From contig CM031857.1 in the NCBI GenBank assembly GCA_018697195.1, positions 68,970,195 through 69,034,194 of the forward strand: a stretch of 64,000 nucleotides of DNA, written 5' to 3'. Positions 13,646-27,431 of this stretch are shown here, piece by piece. This stretch comes from Certhia americana. Lineage: Eukaryota; Chordata; Aves; Passeriformes; Certhiidae. The position numbers and the translations under genes are program-made. Under the pieces are notes generated by a model that saw nothing but the letters and a program-made list of their open reading frames with translations, did not search any database and was not told the origin of the DNA. Numbering within the stretch: position 1 is the stretch's first letter; each line of letters starts with the position of its first letter.

Positions 13646-14698
13646 GCTTACCCTGAGCACCCTTCCTCCTAGATCATGGCCTTGGGTTTGGCTATGACCA
13701 AAATGTTTAAAATAGCAAAATAATACTTACAGCTCCTTACTTTTACATGCAGATATTGAGCTTTAACGCTGTGTTTTTTTCCTTTGGATGAGTCTGTTCA
13801 TATTTGTCTGACTGACTCACCTCTCTCCCATGAGAGCTGGCATGACTTCAAGCCTACAACTAGTCTTTCACAGCTGCTTTCTCCTCTGGTCTCTTCTCTG
13901 CCTGAGTAGAGTTGCTGATGAACTTCCGTTACCCTCACATAACAATGACTTTGCATATATAAATAATCTGAGAATGTACAATAGCTCTTTTTATCTAGAA
14001 TGCATGAGACCTGCTGTACATCTGTGAACTAAGTTGTACTTGTCTGGGGAGACTGGTTTGTGCTGATCATTGGAAGGACCATATGTGAACTTATCAATGA
14101 CAGGGCACACACCACAGCATCTGACACTGCACCAGACGTGGTGCTCAGGCACTGTTAATTCGTGGAGAAGTGTGAATCCAGTGTGTCCAGGATGCATTGA
14201 ATTTCCTGCATCTGCTTAACTCAGCTGTGTTTGAGCAGTAAACCAGAGGCTGGTCACCGGTGAGTTTATAAAAGCATTTAACAGCTCTAAATCTGATCTC
14301 TGATGTGCCTTCACACTTCACTTCATATGTGTATATGAAACACCTCAGTAAAATCAGTGAGCCATACTCACACATAAAGTTTCACTTGTGGCTTGGGGTC
14401 AATAGGAGCATATGAGTGTGTTACATTTGCTCTGAAAATGTTTCTTGAATAAGCTCTCCTAGGATTTTTATGAAGAATGAGATATCCTTTTTTTCTGGAT
14501 CCTAGTCAAGGATCCTGACAAGAGGGGTGGTGATATACCTTGCTATGGTTTTCTGGTGGTTTTCTGGACACATGGTAAGGCATAGCTCTTTGATCCTGAG
14601 GAAGGTGTATGAAAAATTGAAGTGCTCTTATTGAATGGAAATGTTTTCATGACTTCGGTAATTTGATTTCACTTTAACCTTTTGAGAATCCAATTTTT

Positions 14699-14700
<2 letters not shown>

Positions 14701-14747
<47 letters not shown>
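14701..14747. repeat. 47-nt poly-T homopolymer
   Basis: Forty-seven uninterrupted T residues form the longest homopolymer in the window. CR1 elements, the main avian LINE, do not leave poly-A tails, and no adjacent retrocopy is visible on the minus strand. Array length in a given assembly may be unreliable. Confidence 0.9.
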
Positions 14748-14750
<3 letters not shown>

Positions 14751-14999
14751 ATGGCCCCAAATTATTTTATTTAATGTAGGTGTCAGTAAAAGAATCAGAT
14801 CTAATATCATTGGGGAAAAAAAAATCCAATTTCTACTAGAGCCTTTCCAGAATATTGAGAGCATACCTGGATATGCTTTGATTCATAGAAGAATGAGACA
14901 GTCATTTTTATGTACCCCCTCCATATCTCATGCTGTTACATCTGTTGGAATTACTAGAAGGTCCAATTGTTTATTTCCAGGTCACTCAGCTCATGAATT

Positions 15000-17900
15000 T
15001 AGAAAATGAGGATCTTTTTTTTGAGAGTCCATCTGCCTGTGAAGCAGGCATCACAGACCTTAGGTCAGACGCCAGCTGGGAATAATGGGGAGAGCTCATA
15101 CAGGTTCCAATTCAACCCAGGAGATTGGTACCAGAAAGAGAGGCAGCACAATATCCACAGGCTGTAACACAATGATTTCATTGATGTCTTTGAGCGCTGT
15201 TTCTTCCATGGATTACAGACTTGATCTGGTGCAAAAGCCAATTTGCTTAATGTATTTTATAGGCAGAACAGAACCAGCCTTTCTTGAGGGAGGGAAAAAA
15301 AAAATCAATTCTTCCTATCCTTCATGGTTTTCTTATCTCTGCATGCCCTCCAAGTGGGAACAGGATGAACACCATTGCCTTACATGTCACAGGTTAGCAC
15401 TAAACAGAATGGACCTGGTGCTCATAGATATTTTTATTTACTGTAAATTATTTTAGAGGGTTGAGGGTGGCTTTGGCTGTGCAAAGACTACTTGTGTGCC
15501 CAGGTCCTACTCCGTGATGAGGCCACGGATATGCACACATGCAGCAGAGCTCAGTAACATGCATCAAGTGCCTTATCAAGATTTCCTGAGTCTCCAGAAC
15601 TATGCAAAAGACAGAAAAAAAAGTGTAATGATGGTGCAATGTTTATTTGAATGAGAAAACAACAATTCTTCAACTCCAACAGTGCAGTGTAAAATGATCA
15701 TATGTCTCTGTTTCATTGTGTAGACATTACTGTAAAAATACAGAATCCATAGGCTCCAAATGGATATCTGGATAAGGTGATTTTCCCTTGCACTAGACTT
15801 GAAAGGAATTTTTTTTTTTTATTATTTGTTCATTTTACACATAAGAACATTTTACATTCTTGGTAGGTTCAGGAAAAAGAAGCACTAAACATCTCAGAAC
15901 ATTGGATTGTTCCTTAAGGCAAGAAGTTGTTATAGTTACTTGTGTGTAACAGTAAACCTAGAATTTTATTCTCCTGTTTCTGGGGTGACAGTTCACATTG
16001 CTTCTTTTCCAACAAAAATAGGCTTGGTGACCATTAGTTCCAGTATCTGAGGCTGTCAGCTTTGTCAGAAAATAAGATTTGTACTCAAATTGTGATAAGA
16101 GCTGGATTCTCATCGATTCACTTGCAAAATCTTTGCCAGAAATATTCTTCTCTCAGAAAGAATTAAGAGTCAAGCTACCATACACACTGCAAAGACAAAT
16201 TAAGTTTCCCATGCTGAGACCTGATGAGTGATTGACTATATGATCATTAGTACAGAAATTCGCCAAGGACACCTAATATTCCATTTAGCTTGTAACAATT
16301 ACCAATTCTTGGCAGGAGTCCTGTGAGCAGCCTTCATTTATTCTAGTTAAGCTCATTAACAATGCAGTCATTGTGCATCACCAAAATTTTTCAAGAAATA
16401 TAGCTACCATACTTTTGGTGTCTCTTCTAGAGTGAAAAGCATGTTGCTGTAAAGTACTTTACGTTAAGTCCATTTTCCCTGTCCTCATTTTATTCTTCTG
16501 TATTTAAAATTGTGTCTGTATTCCTAAATAATTCTTTCCACTCTACAGTGTTTGCATCTTTCAGGCATTTGCATACTTATGTCTCCACATTTGAGAGTCC
16601 TGGCCCTACAGGCAAGATTTTCTGGTTTTGCTACAGAAATTCAGTGAAGCAAAACCTGGCAGCTTTGCACAGTTCTATACATGTACAGTACTGTACGTCT
16701 TCTGTAGCTTAACTGTAGGTTTTACCTTGTTCAATAGCATAGATTTCACAGAAACTTTCATTGCTTTTGGCATATTAATGTTCAATATTCTTCATAAACT
16801 GTTTATCTAACATAACAAGGACTATTATGTGTGACAAACTACATTTTAGTCTGTATTTTTTCCTGTAAACCTGTCAAATATTCTGCTTGTTCCTTTTTTA
16901 AGTACTGTCTGTCTCTAAAGTAATAAAACAAATTACAGTTATCTGTTTTCCTGGTTTGTTTTTACTCTCTTTAAAGATAAAACTAAGAGGGGAAGAAGAA
17001 AAAAAATCCTTTTTTTATTCCAGTAAAACATTTTCCAAAATTGCATTTAACAGCTCACTTGTAAAAGAACCTTGTGCTTCTGGAAGGAAGCTCCCAGAAA
17101 ATGCTGGGTAAATTTAGAGCCCTACAGTCCACTGCTCTCAATACATATGGATTTCTGTCTGCATTTCTATTGTCATCACTTATCTACACCTGCACCATTT
17201 CTAGGTCTGAACTCAAGTCAACACAGACGTGAACTTCTGTGATTTTGTCATTATGTTCATTAAAATAAAAAGTAACTAAAACAAAAAATGAAAATGGGTA
17301 GAAAAAATATTTGAAGATTCTGATATTAAGGAAAGGTCTAAAGAAAAAATCTGTTGATGTAATTAGTTCAGCAAATACTGAAATGCTGTCCAGTAATATT
17401 ATACTCCATTTACTTTCAATACAAATACTGCAGCATTAGCACCTCTGGCATACTCAGAGCCAATTTACATTCTTTATAATCCAATGCTTCATCATGTTTG
17501 TGTTACATGCAAGTAAGTCTAGCATTCAGCTCCTTAGAAATTGCCAGAGTTAATCAGACTAATCAGTCTCATCCAGATTCTTATATTAAACTGTATTGTT
17601 ATCATCCCCGAATGAATGTGCAAGAGACTCTACTGAAGGTAGCTGTAGAGACAAGATATTCTGACTCCTTCAGCATAGCAGGTAGGTTTTATGCTTTTGA
17701 ATAGGACAGTTTAAACTGCATAGTGTATGGTCATTTTTTGCACTGTCCTTTTATACATAATGCTGAGCTCCTGCTCTCTACAACATTATGTGCCAATAAA
17801 GTTCATAGCCTAATTATGCACAATTTGAAAAGGAACTTCCTTTTCTCAATTTGTTTTGTTTTGGTTTGGTTTTTTTAATGTAATGACTCCTTCTGCTGTG

Positions 17901-20900
17901 TTATCAAAAAGAATGAAAAAAAGTATTTGGTATAATTTCCCTGTGAAGTTTATTTCCATTTTTTTGTCAAATCGCTTCTCTTTATTATAACTGCAGTTCC
18001 ATTCTGAAGCTCATTATTCCAGTCTTTTCTTTGAATCTGCTTTTGCTGTCCATAATCTTGATGATACATTTTGCTTTTTCTGGATTATGAAAATCCACCT
18101 TTATATAATTTACTTTCAGTTATGAATGTTTGAATTAGATTGCTGTTTTTTATTTAAATTTTTTGCAAGTAAGTATAAATTAAAACTTTATTTACTACAT
18201 TGAATAACAAGGATTTGCTAGACATCTGTAGAAAATTTATAGCATTCATGATTTATTTTCTTATCAGTGGCATCAATTTAGCAACTTTCATGCTTATAAC
18301 TTTGATGCTTGCTGAAGATTTTTCAGGTAGCCATGCAAAATAAGAAGCACACATGCAATGCTCTCTCAGACAGCTAAAAGTTGTAACTTCTGTGCTGTCT
18401 CTCCTGAAGTTCATGAGCCTTTTGAGGTGAGTCAGATTAGCTTTCTTTTTTGAGTACCTAAGCATGTATTAAAATGTTAACTCAAGTGTTTATCAAGTCT
18501 ATATATCATTCTGTCATTGTGATTATCATACTTAATTATTCACTGATAGAGTCCAAGGCACTGGTAAGGAATTCCAAAGCTTTATTGGTGTGTGAAGTCA
18601 GCTCCTGCTATGGGTACTGTGTGCCTACCCACACGTGCACATTTGGATGTGGGTCACAGGAGTACCATTGTGTGATGTAAAAACATTGTCTGGGGTTCCA
18701 CCACAGCACACTGTGTATTCAACTTTGGAGTACTCTCTACTCTTTGTGATGAATGTTTACACCAAGAACGCTCATATTTTTGTTTCCTTAAGGTTTACAA
18801 GAACTGGGTGTTATTGCGGTCTGAAGCTGTTTTCAACTTTTTATCTAGTACAAATTTTTTTTTTTTTTTCTACATCAATGTTGCTCTTGTGTTCAAGTTA
18901 AATCATATTTTCCTTTCTGTAAAAAACAAGAAGAATATGATAATGGAGTGAAAAATGGGAAAAAAACCATTGTTCATCATGTCATTTTCCATGCTGCAGA
19001 AGCACATTTTGCTTAATACATTTAATGAAAGTGTTCTGTATCTTGGCCTCCATGGTGCTGCAGCGGTTTAGTCAGAAAGTTTAGGAGTCCAGCATTCTCA
19101 AAGTTTCACAGAGAACACCCTGACCTACTCAAAACCATGTTTGTGGCAGTCCTGTAGTATTTACAGCATGAGAGACGATAAGAGCAAGGCACCTGAATTT
19201 CTCAGGACGAATCTCTGACTTCCAGCAGGTTGGCAATAAGAAAACCTGTACTCCCACTCGCATGTGTGCAGCTACAACTTCAACCCTTAACCTTTTGCTG
19301 GTTCCCTGAATCATCATCTTGATGCTTGAATATACAGCTTTTTCTCCCTCTGTATGAGAAAATATGAGCTGTGTGTCAGGGGTTTGCCAAACATACTCTA
19401 CTTCTTACTCCTTGGACTTTTTCTCAGGAAGAGGTGCACCTGGAGCCACAGCTCTGCGAGAGGGTATAGAGCTTCTAACTGGGAGATTCATGAGTGGAAG
19501 AGCTAAGTGTGGGAAGGCTTGAGAACTTCTATCACTATGGTATGATTGGGTTGTCCATAACCTGCAAGGGCACAGCATAATTAGGCTGGAAAGAGTTTAA
19601 ATTTCTTCATCCAGACTTCCTTTAATATCTCTTTTCTTTGCCTCCATCTGCCTTTTTCTGGGGTTTGTTTTTCTTGTTTCATATGGCTGTTTCCCACTCT
19701 GTGTTGGATTTCAGCCAGAGCATGCTTTTACAGGCTAGGAAGAACTTTTCCCACATTACAGACTGGCATCTAGTGGGTGCACATTAGTTGGCTTCCTAGG
19801 AGCACATAGGAAGCCTTTATAAAGAGGGGATGTTACTTTATTGGAGGTTCTTAATTGAAATCATGGAGTTGATGATCCTAAGAAGCTAATTGAGGTAGTT
19901 ATAATTAATGATGCTTCCTGTTCCTCATAAACATTTTGCCTCTCTTTATGCATAATGTCTGTGGTTTTAATATTTTTTAATTGCTTTCTGACAGTTCCTG
20001 GCTATCAACTTTTATTTCATTTAAGTGTTTCAACATTACAGCTGTCCATTTCTTTCATTGCCTTATGGCTTTTGTTGCTGAAGCCAGCATTATACTGTTC
20101 CAGAAATGTCCTGTTATAGTTTATATCACCATCTCTATAAAGATGCTCTTAAAATCTTGGCTTTCAGATGGCTTTTGAATGGCCTTTTCTAGAGCCTCTC
20201 TTATTTCTACCAAAACTGAGTTTGTCACCTTGGCTTGCTGGGTCTTTTATTGAGCTCAAACTTGTGCTATTTGTAAAACACCAAAGTGAAATGCAAGAGG
20301 ACTTTGTACTCAGTCATCATTCTTTCACCCTTTTGGCTTAAGCAATCTTACAAGAAGTTAGAATTTCCTAACAGCACAACTCCTGAGAATATTAGCACAC
20401 AAACAACTGTCTACAGTGTCCTTCTTATACAGGAATATCAGTAGAAGCATTTGTTCTTGTGCTGTTCCTCTTCCATGGAGGGCTACCCACTGAGAGTACA
20501 TTTCAGAGATTTTTAGAAATACTTAGATATTTTTAGATGTTTATTGATGTCTTTTGCTGTTGCCACTATTTCACGTCCCAGGTCAAAAGGAGATATGAAG
20601 AAAAGCAACAAAACCAGATGCATGTGTTGGACACATGAAAGCCATTGGATTCACTTTCTTTTACCAAAGGTGACGGCGGGAAAATTATTAAAAATTCTTG
20701 TTGTCTACACAGTATTTTTTTTTTTTATATATATTGGTGACTTAAATGGGATTTTTTTTTTATGCTGCTATAAAAATATGGGCATAAAATTCTTCCAGTG
20801 ACAATTTTTTTTTAGTGAGGAAGTATATTGTGAGAGCAATAAGCTACAATATTTACAACTCCAACTTCCACAACTTGACGTACATTCATAACTAGAAGTT

Positions 20901-23900
20901 TCTGTAAGAATTTTGCTTTTGTTTTCTATAACCCTTAGTTTTATGTCACCAAGATCATTAAATTTATAACATTAATTCCATATGTTGAAAATGTGGGCAG
21001 AAAATACACTACCTTAAATCCCATAGAAAAAAATGGATACAGTTAATCCATAAACTTCTTTAACTTTCATCTTCCAAACCGAGGAAAAGTCCAATAGTAC
21101 TCAAGTGATTTTACCAGACCTGATTTTTATTGCTATTCACATTGCAGTTCCAGGGAAGTAGTACATATTTCTAGGAAGTACTTATTACCAGTTTCAAAGA
21201 ATTTTTTTTTTAAACCTTTGAGGATTTGAATATTGATTCTATAAAGAGAAAAAAAAAGCACCAGGATAGCAAATACAATCAATGAACTGCTTCTGACAGC
21301 TGATAATTTGTTCACTAATGGAAATGTCTAATTCACCACAGCATCCTTCCTTATGTAAATGCCTTTGTGCTCTTAAGTAAGAGCTTTGCTATAAGACCAT
21401 TTTTGAGTGCTTCCCAGATACACACCTTAGTGATGGAAACTGTTGGCACTTTTTACATCTAACATTTATGTAGAAGAGCTGGTAAAAATTTGGCCTTGTC
21501 TGCATCTTGGATATTGCTTGTGACCTGGTCTGTACCTGTGCAGATTCACACACTGTTAATATTATTGGCATATCAAATCAGAGGAAAGGAATGTCATGGG
21601 ACTTCAAACTTTTGCGGCCAAAGTGGGCATCTAGAAGATTACACTGAAGAAAATACATGCTAAAATGTCCAGAAAATTTAGTCTGACTCACTGGTGAATG
21701 TGTTGGTTTGTTTTTCAGGTCCTTGGGGTAGGAAATGGAGGACAAACTTCCACAGATCTTTTGTCAGAGAAGGGTTTCTGAACCCTGTCCAGAGATAACG
21801 TCTGGTCTGAGCTAGGAAAATGTCCCCACATTCACTAGGGCTCCTTATCTTCTTTTCTCCTTTGCCTACATATAAAATAGAGTTTTCCAAAAACATAGGG
21901 GATAGACCTGTACATAAGACTGTACATGATTTTTGGTTTTATTCTGGGCTAAGAGGTCAGAAGACTACATTTTTCCTTAGCTTTTTAAAGCACACATTTT
22001 TCATCTGTATTTGTTTCTAGACAGGTCAAATTTATACAACAATAAAAATTCAAGTAGCACAGGTTTCAAAAAAATTTAAAGGTTTTGCATTATATTGGGT
22101 CCATCTGTAAGTGGAAAATATATTGGTTTGTACTTTTTCAATGAATCAATTTTCCAAGTAAAAAAAGCAAAGTGCAGATTTGGAGGTTTTTGAAACTTGT
22201 TGTGAAAATTCTGAACAGCCCTATGTAACAGTAACTTCAACTTGACACAGGCCAGTTGTTCTGGTTCTTTATTTCAGGCTTCTTTATTACATGCACCTGT
22301 TTCAACTAACTTGTAGCTGTTTCTGAAACTCCTGACTGGCCTGCAGCCAGGACTCTGTGTTCCCACAGTTAATATGATCTAGGTCTTTAGAGGGTTCATG
22401 GGGAAGTGGGTAATATGAAAGTCCAGACAGATAAAAGCTGTCCCCTTGCCTCTGCTCAACAGTAGGCTTGCCTGTTTACTTATGGTCTCTACCAAAAATT
22501 TTGGGAGAAGACATTGTTCTTTGAAACTGTCTTCTGCACAGGATGCACTTAAAGTTCACGAGTCCAGGGGAGTTTTGCTCCGTTTTGGATTTCATTACAA
22601 CCAGTTCATGCAAGTTTGGACTAATCCTGTCTGTCCAGTTCCACAGTAAAAAATGTGGGTCTCTAATGACATCAACAAATAAAAGTAACCAACTAATTTA
22701 ACAATAAGTACCTTATGTAGTTGAATATTAATGTAAAGATACATTTTCTATTTGCAGTTTCATGTTGGTTCTGGTAAAGCTTTAATAAGAAAATATGATA
22801 TGGTCACCTTATTTCTGGGAAGAATTAGGCTTTTGTGAGAGTGCTCTGGGGCTGTGAAGTGAGGAATAGGGTAACGTGCTCTCTGTAGAAAGGTTTTCCC
22901 ACTGAGTTGCATTCTCCAAAACTGGTTACCATACTTTTGTTTGCAATAGCCACATGCAAAGCATGTCTCCCTCTCTAGCACCAACCAATAGCTTGAGCAT
23001 CGCCTCAAAATTAAATTTGGGACAAATCTTCTTTAAATTATTAAACTTTCTTCTTCACATAAATTGGTTTTAACAGAAAGACATTAAGAATCTGTTTCAT
23101 CGCTTCCTGGACCATTTTTTTTTCCAAAGGGCACAAAGGATATACATTTTCATGTGTCTCAGGAATATTTTTCAGAATACTCAGCATATTAGAAAGTAGC
23201 TGCATACATTTTATATGATTTTTTAGATGATTTGCTCTTTCATAGCAATGGAGATATCAATCAAAAGGAACAGACAGACTTTAACGGCAGGCACGAAGGG
23301 AAGCACTTAACAGGGTATTTTTCCATTCTGCAGCTCTGTGGTTGCATGAAAGCAAAATGTGATACTTGGTGAGATCAGAAAATCAGAACCTGAATCAATA
23401 ATACTGCAGTTGTTTCAGGGAGGGTCGATTTAAAGAAACAGCACTAAATTGAGATTTAATGGAGTTAAAGGAGAAAAACTGCATTGTAGTTGTAAGAAAA
23501 GGTTATTTTATTGTTAGTAAGCATTCTTTACTAATCATTTGGGAGAAAACAGATAGATTCTATCTAAGCATAAATGCCACAACATTTCTAAATGCTATAA
23601 AAGAGTTACTTAGGAAAAAATAGATTTCTCAAAAAACCTTCCTAAACCAGAATTCTCTAAAGATTACTCTAAAGTAAAGTAAATTTTCTTACTGAACACT
23701 ACAAGTAATGAGGAATGCATAGAGCTGAAAAAAAGGGCAGAGGAAGAGAGTAAAAGTTTCTAGAAGTGAAATTCAACTTTACTTTTGCATTTTAAGCCTT
23801 ATTATCTAATTCTTTGACCACCTCTGTGCAGAAATCAGGCTAGTGGGGGGAAAAAAGGGGTGTATTTTGAACTTCACGAGCAGTCAACCTGAGATGTGTC

Positions 23901-24100
23901 TGCCCAGGCTAATGGGAATACCTCATACACTCAAGGTACAAATGGGTTTTGACTCCTTGTTGTGGGTCACCCTCTGCCAGACAAGCTGGTGGAACAGGTT
24001 TTGCTTTGCTTCCTGTTCTGATCACCAGTTAAAAGGTTTTAAATGGGAAGGTATTGTGTTTGATATTAAGACGATGAGAAGTGGACCAAGAATGGTGTCC
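15000..24100. other. AT-rich noncoding stretch, no supported gene
   Basis: Nothing coding can be supported. The longest frames (123 residues at 15085-15456; 136 residues starting at 23843) lack family motifs. Splice-like sites occur (for example an acceptor ending 20581 with a GTGACG donor near 20671), but none forms a convincing exon. The 19.8-20.2 kb stretch is rich in TAATT-type motifs and resembles conserved noncoding DNA, which cannot be tested here. Confidence 0.45.
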
Positions 24101-25236
24101 CCTTTTACCAGCTCTGGCTGTGGGAGACCAACAACCAACAGCTTCAGGCCAGAGCAACTTCTCAGTGAGTCACTGGAGAGGATTTGTAGGACCAGACAAA
24201 CCAGCCAGAAAGCTGTTGCTTGTGGTCAGTGGTTTCTGCTAAAAAATCGCTGACATCCTGGGATCTTAACCTCTGTTTCATTCTGCAGACAGCAGTGTGT
24301 GCAGAGGACAGAATTTTATGCCCTATCCCTCCCAGCTATCTTCCTACACGTGTGATCTTTTCATATTTTATTATTACCTTCTGGTTCACCTAGACAGACT
24401 AATCCCTCCTCCCAGTCTCCTCATCCATTTTATTAAAGTATTTCCCCACTGGTGCCCTCACCTGCCCCTCCCCCTTCAGTTTGGTTTTTTTCTTCCCAAG
24501 AAATTTCTTTTTTTGTTTTTTTAATGAGACCTTCTTTCATCAACCTATCCTGATTCTTGCAATAATGGAAGATAAAGCATTAAAGATCTATTTATCACTT
24601 GAAGACCTTTAGTATTTAGCATCCTATATTCAAGATCATCCTTAGAAACTTAATTATGCTTTTCTCTATATTTTAGAAGCAGTGTTTTAGTGTGGGATGA
24701 TGAAGAAATGCAAAAGCTGTAAGTTCTTTCTTTACCTCTTTGTGAGCCACTTCTATTTATCTGCAAAGGACAACATGAGGTGACTAGATAGAAAACAATG
24801 TTTATGTAAAAGGGAAAATGTTCTGTCTATAATAGGACAACATAATCAGAGACATGCAGTTTTAATTATGTTATTAACTTTTTCCTGGACTTTCTGGTGA
24901 CTGTTTTAATACCTTTTGATAATGATGAGGCACTATCAGGTTTTAAAGTATGAAGAAGAGGAGTTATCTGAACACAGTGATCCATAATAAATTACTAAAC
25001 TGTATTCCAAATGAGCTGAAATATTAAATGACTGGTGGACTAGCCTTAGTAGCAATTTGTGTTTAGAAAGTGCTGTTTCACAAAATGAGGCAAAAGGTTA
25101 GAAACCAAATCTCTAGTGATCTATCAGCATAGGCTTTGTTCAATCATTAGGCTTTCAGCTTTCCCATATACCCTTAACATCTTTGTCCTCTCCAGTTTTC
25201 TGTTGTCATTTCTCTTGCTCCCCCTCCCATTTTCAG

Positions 25237-25298
25237 TGAATCTAAGAAAGCAGCAAAGTTTGCTAGAAACTCAGTGTTATTTAAGTTACCTAGGACAG
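25237..25298 (+). other. Candidate internal exon, 62 nt, strong splice signals
   Basis: A very strong acceptor (CTCCCCCTCCCATTTTCAG, ending 25236) and a strong donor (GGACAG|GTAAAT) bound 62 nt. Two frames are open. The frame entered in phase 1 reads NLRKQQSLLETQCYLSYLGQ and leaves in phase 0. The frame entered in phase 2 reads ESKKAAKFARNSVLFKLPRT and leaves in phase 1. The first would follow the candidate at 12140-12295 in phase. Having two plausible frames shows how little such short peptides prove; the splice signals are the better evidence. Confidence 0.22.
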
Positions 25299-26688
25299 GT
25301 AAATGCTGTGAGTTTATGATTTCTCACATTGTGGTTTTACACCTTATGTTTCATGTGTGGGGATTTCTTCTTGAAACACAGAAACGGGACTTCTGAATTT
25401 TGTGAGAAAATGCAGTTTATTTTTCTTATCTTCTACAAAGGCAGAGAGAAGATGGATCCCTCTTACAGATGCTAGCAGTATGGCGAAGAAATCACAAGAT
25501 TTCTGCTTATCAGACTACTTAAGGCTTTATGGGACAATAAAATTCTGCCAACTAGATCTTTATGTTATTAAACCAATACTAAGGTAATTCATGTTATTAG
25601 AGGGTGAACTTTCTTAACCAATCACTTTTTAACACCTAAAACTTACAGTGTTACATTCTCATTAACCTTTGTAACTACTTTTGCTTTATCTGTGACTTTT
25701 AAGCTCTAAAACTAAACTTTTGTCTACTCAACTTAGCACACTCTGCTTAAAGTTATAAATCTACGTTCTTACTTCTAGCACCTAAACCTTCCCAAGGTTT
25801 CAGGTCAAACCCCATCTCTAATTCTAAGTTTTGACTTACAGACCTAATATTCTGATATTTCCCAGGACTTTAGATTCTAATAAAATCCTGTGCAGAAATA
25901 TGTGGAGTTTATACACTCCAGGATAACCAATACAGCTGCAAATTAAAATTTATGTTTTATTAAAAAACAAAAAAAAGAAAAAAAATCTAACAATGCACTT
26001 TTTGGAGAAGTGATCCATTGTGAAGACCTTCAAGATTGATGTTTCTGGAAGAGTTGGTGGTGTCCTAGCAAGCAGCATATGAGTGTGCAATGTCTGTTAG
26101 ATTCTTTTAAACAAAGATGGGGGAAAAATTGGGTTGAGGGTGTGAAAAATTGAAATGAAAGGACCTAAGCAAATATATGACATACTGCTGAATAGAGTAT
26201 TATCCTATAAATTCAATTAATTCTAGGTAACCAAAAAGGGGTCTATTGCAAACTCTTTCTGTGGTCCAGTCACTGCTTCACAGTGTGAGGCAGTGAGATG
26301 ATAGTTCAGAGCAGTGTTTTTGGTTGGGTTTCCTTATATACAGGTGATTTTGTGTTTTATATCCAGTAGAAATTTAAGGTTAAATGAAACTGAAACATTT
26401 TTATTAAGAGGAACTAGACAGCCCTGATCTTCCTTAAAATTTTGTTATCCCAAAAAAAGCAATGTTCCAGAGCCAAGCTCTTCCTTACCTGCTGCTTTTC
26501 TGGCCCTGTGACATGTACATTCCTGGGAGTACAGACCAGATTTAGAATGATGCTCTCACACAAAATCTTATTAGTTCAGATTAGCAGGGTACCTGAGAAA
26601 CAGATCTGTGCAAACACCCCGGATGCAGATCTTGCATTCTTAAACAGTTATTTGAACAACTAGGATATTAAATACATACATACATGTG

Positions 26689-26694
26689 CACACA

Positions 26695-26744
<50 letters not shown>
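26689..26744. repeat. (CA)n-(TA)n compound microsatellite
   Basis: A CA dinucleotide run changes directly into TA units and ends in a short CACACG segment. It is likely to be length-polymorphic. Confidence 0.9.
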
Positions 26745-27318
26745 CACACGCACCTTCCTTCACCTTGAGAATACATTGTCCATCCATGGTTAGTAGTCTG
26801 AAGATGTTAGGGTGTCTAATTCACTAGTTTGATTTCACATAACATTTTCAAATTTTTCATCTACAGACATATCATTTGCAAGTTTTGTCAAAAAACAGCA
26901 AGGTGCATTGACCCTTCTGTTTGTGCAAACTGAGAATGTTATGTAGTAGAGAAAATCAGAAACAATACACCTCCTTCTGTCTCCATCCCTCTGACACACT
27001 CAGAGATCTCAGTGACATGAAGTATGCATAATTAATCAACAACCACTCTCTGAGTACACTTTCAGCATGTTTGCCAATCGGAGTCTGCAACCTACTACTA
27101 CGCAATTTCTCTTAGCAAGGTCAGGGATCAAATAACAGGTGGCTTAAATGATACAGCAGTCAGATTAGAAGACTTGCTCCAAAAGGACATGTTACCTTTT
27201 CTCCCTATGTCTCTAGCTGTGTTGATAGAACAGCTTTTTATTTGATGAAGAAAAACTCTTTAAGGCAAAAGTTTTATCTGAAAATATTTATTTTATTTAT
27301 AGACAATAAATTTGATCT

Positions 27319-27385
27319 TTCTCTCTCTCTTTATATATATATATGTGAATCAATGATGATTTGGTGATGTTTTTCTTTCCTTTCA

Positions 27386-27428
<43 letters not shown>
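27319..27428. repeat. (CT)n, (TA)n and (AT)n microsatellite cluster
   Basis: Three dinucleotide tracts occur within about 110 nt: CT at 27319-27330, TA at 27332-27344 and a longer AT run at 27389-27427. The intervening sequence is unique. AT runs of this length can extrude cruciforms. Confidence 0.88.

Positions 27429-27431
<3 letters not shown>

Noticed and set aside
13830..14027. 65-residue frame starting with a signal-peptide-like hydrophobic N-terminus
   Set aside because: The hydrophobic start is followed by a short tail without a cysteine pattern or known motif, and no promoter or splice support is visible.
23843..24253. 136-residue plus-strand frame
   Set aside because: No family motif, Cys/Trp/Phe-rich composition and no initiation context. 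A splice-like pair inside it (24112-24164) gives plausible peptides in all three frames, so peptide appearance is not evidence.
24677..24718. 42-nt segment with a good acceptor, reading SSVLVWDDEEMQK in phase 2
   Set aside because: The donor has T at the last exon base (AAGCT|GTAAGT) and the segment is very short. It is in phase with the terminal candidate, but other combinations fit equally well.
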